Source of the DNA: JAWLFY01 sp964462125
GTDB taxonomy: Bacteria > Planctomycetota > Planctomycetia > Pirellulales > Pirellulaceae
NCBI GenBank assembly: GCA_964462125.1
Contig: CAYWXT010000103.1
Span: 1-17,882, forward strand
Reading direction: 5' to 3'
Length of the DNA: 17,882 nucleotides
Below the pieces are notes generated by a model that was not told the DNA's origin, did no database searches, and saw nothing but the letters and a program-made list of their open reading frames with translations. Below are positions 14,571-17,882 of the stretch, in pieces; position 1 is the stretch's first letter; every line of letters begins with the position of its first letter. The position numbers and the translations under genes were made by a program.

Positions 14571-15401
14571 ATGAAAGTAGACGCGATGCACAAGCCCCGA
14601 TTTCTTTGGATGCTTCTTTCCGTTGCGGCGTTGGCCAGCATACTGCCGCTGTCGACCGCATCGGCTCAGGAATATCTGAGCGGAATCGAATGGGAGAAAC
14701 CGCCGATTGTCGATCCGGGGGAATCCGACGCCGCTCCCCCCTCCGACGCGGTCGTCCTTTTCGACGGCAGCGATCTTTCCAAATGGAACAACGGAGAGAA
14801 CTGGGAAGTGACCGATGGGGTGGCCGTGATCGGCAGCGGGACGATCACGACGGTCGATGAGTTTGGCGACTGTCAGTTGCACATCGAGTGGTCAGCGCCG
14901 GAACCGCCGACCGGCCAGGGCCAAGGACGGGGCAATAGCGGCGTGTTCATGATGGGCCGCTATGAGGTCCAGCTACTGGACTCTTACGACAACGAGACCT
15001 ACTTCGATGGCCAGGCCGGTGCGATCTACAAGCAGACACCTCCGGCGGTCAATGCGATGCGCCCGCCCGGTGAGTGGAACACGTACGACATCTTTTGGAC
15101 CGCTCCCCGCTTCGACGATCAAGGGGAACTGGAATCACCCGCCTACATCACCGTCGTGCACAACGGCGTCCTGATCTTGAATCATTTTGAGCTGCAGGGA
15201 GACACGCCCTACAATCGCCCGCCGCGCTATACAGCCCACGCTTCCAAGGGTCCGATTTCGCTCCAAGATCACGGCGATCCGGTCCGCTTTCGCAATATTT
15301 GGGTTCGAGACTTTCACTCCGCCCAAGGGGAACAGGTTCGCGACCCCTTCCTCCGCGACGGGGACCAGGAGCGTCCGATTCCAACCGATTCGAACCAGTG
15401 A
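14571..15401 (+). CDS. Secreted DUF1080 (3-keto-disaccharide hydrolase-like) protein
   Basis: A 276-residue exported protein with a DUF1080 domain, a concanavalin-like beta-sandwich family known as 3-keto-disaccharide hydrolase. It probably acts on sugars or glycosides in the periplasm or outside the cell; the substrate here is unknown. A signal peptide occupies about residues 1-32 (basic MHKPRF, hydrophobic core, then STASA before QEY). The domain runs from AVVLFDGSDLSKWNNG (about 59) to the C-terminal FRNIWVRDF, with NSGVFMMGRYEVQLLDSY and EWNTYDIFW as internal family blocks. The first ATG (14571) and one five codons later (14586) are both possible starts. The ceramidase-like gene begins 49 nt after its stop. 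Confidence 0.92.
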   Translation: MKVDAMHKPRFLWMLLSVAALASILPLSTASAQEYLSGIEWEKPPIVDPGESDAAPPSDAVVLFDGSDLSKWNNGENWEVTDGVAVIGSGTITTVDEFGDCQLHIEWSAPEPPTGQGQGRGNSGVFMMGRYEVQLLDSYDNETYFDGQAGAIYKQTPPAVNAMRPPGEWNTYDIFWTAPRFDDQGELESPAYITVVHNGVLILNHFELQGDTPYNRPPRYTAHASKGPISLQDHGDPVRFRNIWVRDFHSAQGEQVRDPFLRDGDQERPIPTDSNQ

Positions 15402-15450
15402 TCCGGGGACCCAGTGATCCAATGACCCACCACGATGCCGAGGTAACGAG

Positions 15451-16953
15451 ATGAGAGACAGATCAAGACAGCTGGCGAGCGGCGGGGGACAACGCGTTGG
15501 ATGGGTGCTGACGTTGTGTATCGGCTTGGTCTCGCTTGCCGGACAACGGGCCCAGGGAAGCGATGCTGAAGACCAGCCCGAGTTTCGTGCTGGGGCGGCA
15601 ACGGCGAACATCACCCCGCCCCTGGGGCTGCCGTTGGTCGGTGGTTGGTCGCCGTTGCCGGCCAAGGATGTGCATGACGAGCTTCACGTCCGGGCGTTGG
15701 TTCTGGATGATGGCGATCAGCGGGTGGCGATCGTGCTCGCCGACAACGTTGGGGTCACCCGGGAGGTATTCGACGATGCCAGGGAGCGGATCGCCGAGGC
15801 GCTCCCGATTCCCCCTGCCAACATACTGATGGCGTCCACCCACACGCACTCGGCCGCTTCAGCCCGCGGCCCGAACCGCTTGGTTCCCAACGAACCGTTG
15901 GCGCCCTATCAACAGTTCATCGCCGACCGGATCGTCGATGGGGTGAAGATCGCCTATGGCCGGTTGGAGCCGGCCCAGATCGGATGGGGATCGGTCAATG
16001 ACGATTCCGAATTGTTCAACCGCCGCTGGTTTGTTGAAGAGGAATCCGAGCGGCGAAATCCATTCGGCGGGGTCGACCAGGTGCGCATGAACCCTGGAGG
16101 GCGCAGCACCTTGATCCGCCCGGCCGGCCCGGTTGATCCAGAGATCTCGTTTGTTTCCGTGCAGGCAGCCGATGGCCGTCCCATCTCGGTACTCGGCAAT
16201 TACTCGCTGCATTATGTCGGAGGCGTTCCCTCCCGCGTGGTCTCCGCCGATTACTTTGCCGTGTTCGCGAACCGGCTCGGCGAATTGCTCCATGCCGAGG
16301 AGCAGTACCCGCCCTTCGTCGGGATCCTTTCCAACGGGACCAGCGGTGACGTGAACAACATCAACTTCACCAACCGCGGTGGCAGGCGGGAGCCGTTCGA
16401 AAAGATGCAGGAGGTGGGCAACAAGGTCGCCGAGAACGTTTATCAGGCGATGAAGACGATCGATCACACCAGCGACGTGACCGTCGACGGTCGCTTTTCG
16501 GATCTGTCGCTCGCCGTCCGCAAACCGAGTGATGAGCGGCTGGAGTACATGGGCGAGCGGAAGAAACGGCAAGAGGACGGGGAACCGGCCTACCATTCCC
16601 GGGAGTTGGTCTACGCCGATCGTTTGGAGAAACTCGCAGAGACGCCGGACGAAATCGAGATCCCGTTGCAGGTCATTCGGATCGGCGATCTGGGGATCGC
16701 GGCGATTCCGTTTGAAGTTTTCACCGAGACCGGTTTGGAATTGAAGGAGCGGAGCCCATTGGAGGACATGTTCACGATCGAGCTGGCAAACGGTTCCTAC
16801 GGCTACCTGCCGACCCCGGAGCAGCACGAGTTGGGCGGGTATGAAACCTGGATGGGAACGAGCAACGTGGAGACCGATGCCACGGTCAAGATCGTCGACC
16901 GACTGTTAGCGATGTTCGAGGACGTCGCCGAGGCCAGCGATTCTGGAGAATGA
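15451..16953 (+). CDS. Neutral/alkaline non-lysosomal ceramidase-like secreted hydrolase
   Basis: A 500-residue exported protein of the neutral/alkaline ceramidase family, zinc-dependent amidases. In planctomycetes many members have unknown substrates, so ceramide need not be the target. A signal peptide is likely at about 1-36 (WVLTLCIGLVSLAG then QRAQG). The domain starts at FRAGAATANITPPLGLPLVG. Candidate zinc ligands are H131 or H133 (ASTHTHSA), H254 (NYSLHYVGG), E422 or E426 (PFEVFTETG) and Y452 (YGYLPTPEQHELGGYE). The GTSGDVNNINF block (about 296-306) is typical. It is shorter than the ~650-residue Pseudomonas-type enzyme and seems to lack the C-terminal Ig-like domain. The ATG at 15451 follows GAGG 7 nt upstream. 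The OPT transporter gene follows 4 nt after its stop. Confidence 0.9.
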   Translation: MRDRSRQLASGGGQRVGWVLTLCIGLVSLAGQRAQGSDAEDQPEFRAGAATANITPPLGLPLVGGWSPLPAKDVHDELHVRALVLDDGDQRVAIVLADNVGVTREVFDDARERIAEALPIPPANILMASTHTHSAASARGPNRLVPNEPLAPYQQFIADRIVDGVKIAYGRLEPAQIGWGSVNDDSELFNRRWFVEEESERRNPFGGVDQVRMNPGGRSTLIRPAGPVDPEISFVSVQAADGRPISVLGNYSLHYVGGVPSRVVSADYFAVFANRLGELLHAEEQYPPFVGILSNGTSGDVNNINFTNRGGRREPFEKMQEVGNKVAENVYQAMKTIDHTSDVTVDGRFSDLSLAVRKPSDERLEYMGERKKRQEDGEPAYHSRELVYADRLEKLAETPDEIEIPLQVIRIGDLGIAAIPFEVFTETGLELKERSPLEDMFTIELANGSYGYLPTPEQHELGGYETWMGTSNVETDATVKIVDRLLAMFEDVAEASDSGE

Positions 16954-16957
16954 CAGT

Positions 16958-17882
16958 TTGACGTCGAACACGCCTCGCCACGACCGACGACGCCAGCGAG
17001 AACTGACGCTGCGGGTCGTGGTGCTGGGATTGATCCTGTCGGTGGTCATGGGCGCGGCCAATGTCTACGTTGGCTTGAAAGCGGGCATGACCGTCTCGGC
17101 GTCAATCCCCGCTGCGGTGATGGCGATGCTGGTCTTCCGGGTGCTGTTTCGCCGGACGAGCATTCTGGAGGCCAACCAGGTGCAAACGTGTGCTTCGGCG
17201 GGGGAGTCGTTGGCCGCGGGGATCATCTTCACGATGCCCGCGCTGGTCATGGTCGGCTATTGGCAGTCGTTTGATTTCTGGACCGTCACCTTGGTCGGTT
17301 TCACCGGCGGGCTGCTCGGGATCTTGTTCATGATCCCGATGCGGCGCGTCTTTATCGTGGGAAACGAGGAGTTGCGTTACCCGGAAGGGCTTGCCTGTGC
17401 CGCGGTCTTGGAAGCTGGCGACACGGAGCAGGCGAAGCAGGGCGAGGCGATGAATCTGGTCGCCGGAGGCGTCCTGGGTGGTTTGTTCAAGGTGGCAACC
17501 TCTTATTTCGGGCTGCTGTACGATGCGTTGGAGGTCGCTCGCACGGTGGGCAACCGCGTGTTTTACTTCGGCGGTGACCTGTCGCCGATGCTGGTTGCGG
17601 TGGGGTTCATTGTGCGGTTGAACGTCGCGGTGCTGGTGTTTATCGGCGGCGCGCTCGGCTGGCTGATCGGGATTCCGCTGCTCGGTGGCGCCGAACCGCA
17701 GGGCTCGGCGGTGGAACAGGCTCGGCAGATTTGGGGCAGCCAGATCCGCTACGTGGGGGTGGGGGCGATGGTGATGGGGGGCGTCGGTTCCTTGATCTCC
17801 GTGCGGGCCGGACTCCGCGCCGCGGTCTCCGAGATCTGGTCCGGTCTTCGCGGCCGAACGGAGCACCAAGCGGATCAGGACC
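16958..17882 (+). CDS. OPT family oligopeptide transporter (partial, runs off window)
   Basis: The first 308 codons of an inner-membrane oligopeptide/metal-chelate transporter of the OPT family, open to the window end; full members are about 600-700 residues. The family signature ANVYVGLKAGMTVSASIPAAV-like block appears at residues about 35-55 in the first helices, and ELRYPEGLACAAVLEAGD about 130-147 is the second signature. Further hydrophobic segments follow, e.g. NVAVLVFIGGALGWLIGIPLL. The likely start is TTG 16958, with GGAG (16945-16948) 9 nt upstream inside the ceramidase gene. Only 4 nt separate the two genes, so co-transcription and coupling are likely. OPT members carry small peptides or metal-siderophore complexes; the substrate here is unknown. 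Confidence 0.93.
   Translation, partial: MTSNTPRHDRRRQRELTLRVVVLGLILSVVMGAANVYVGLKAGMTVSASIPAAVMAMLVFRVLFRRTSILEANQVQTCASAGESLAAGIIFTMPALVMVGYWQSFDFWTVTLVGFTGGLLGILFMIPMRRVFIVGNEELRYPEGLACAAVLEAGDTEQAKQGEAMNLVAGGVLGGLFKVATSYFGLLYDALEVARTVGNRVFYFGGDLSPMLVAVGFIVRLNVAVLVFIGGALGWLIGIPLLGGAEPQGSAVEQARQIWGSQIRYVGVGAMVMGGVGSLISVRAGLRAAVSEIWSGLRGRTEHQADQD

Noticed and set aside
17102..17869. Minus-strand open frame of 255 residues at the right edge
   Set aside because: It is rich in H, Q, D and R with no domain, and is the shadow of the OPT transporter gene, whose signatures are clear on the plus strand.

Overview
The window looks like chromosomal DNA from a marine-type planctomycete (Planctomycetota, probably Pirellulaceae). 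I base this on the high GC content, the frequent GTG/TTG starts, and above all the gene content: a Tat-exported Gfo/Idh/MocA oxidoreductase with a DoxX-like partner, a secreted DUF1080 protein, a neutral-ceramidase-like protein, an OPT transporter, and an HDOD response regulator. The assignment is by family recognition only, since no search could be run.

Layout from left to right. Positions 1-334 are non-coding and repeat-rich: two identical 36-bp repeats carrying UUCG-capped hairpins, with a GC-rich palindrome between them. Positions 335-3160 (minus) hold a two-gene unit, DoxX-like membrane protein then Tat-secreted oxidoreductase, translationally coupled. Transcribed away from it is dnaE (3461-7057, plus), the replicative DNA polymerase III alpha subunit. 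A G-rich tandem repeat follows, then ygfZ (7274-8215, plus). The ygfZ gene converges on, and overlaps by 20 nt, a minus-strand unit of sugar-phosphate isomerase/epimerase, thiS and thiG (10299 to 8196). After a structured 415-bp intergenic region comes a plus-strand phosphorelay pair: an Hpt protein and a receiver-HDOD protein (10715-12872). Five copies of a 22-bp tandem repeat separate it from a small unknown minus-strand gene (12987-13256). Then on the plus strand come a UspA-type universal stress protein and a four-helix membrane protein (13474-14418). Last is a likely catabolic/uptake run: DUF1080 hydrolase-like protein, ceramidase-like protein and an OPT transporter cut by the window edge (14571-17882).

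How the genes may work together. thiS and thiG supply the sulfur carrier and the thiazole synthase for thiamine. The Hpt and HDOD proteins form a signalling relay that lacks a local kinase. The three right-hand genes read as an exported degradation and uptake module. The DoxX-oxidoreductase pair may be a membrane-linked redox module outside the cytoplasm. No phage, insertion sequence, CRISPR array, tRNA or rRNA was seen. The most unusual items are the DoxX variant with a ~175-residue soluble insert coupled to a Tat-exported oxidoreductase, the hairpin repeats at the left edge, the 22-bp tandem array that supplies a gene's stop codon, and the possible G-quadruplex leader before ygfZ.
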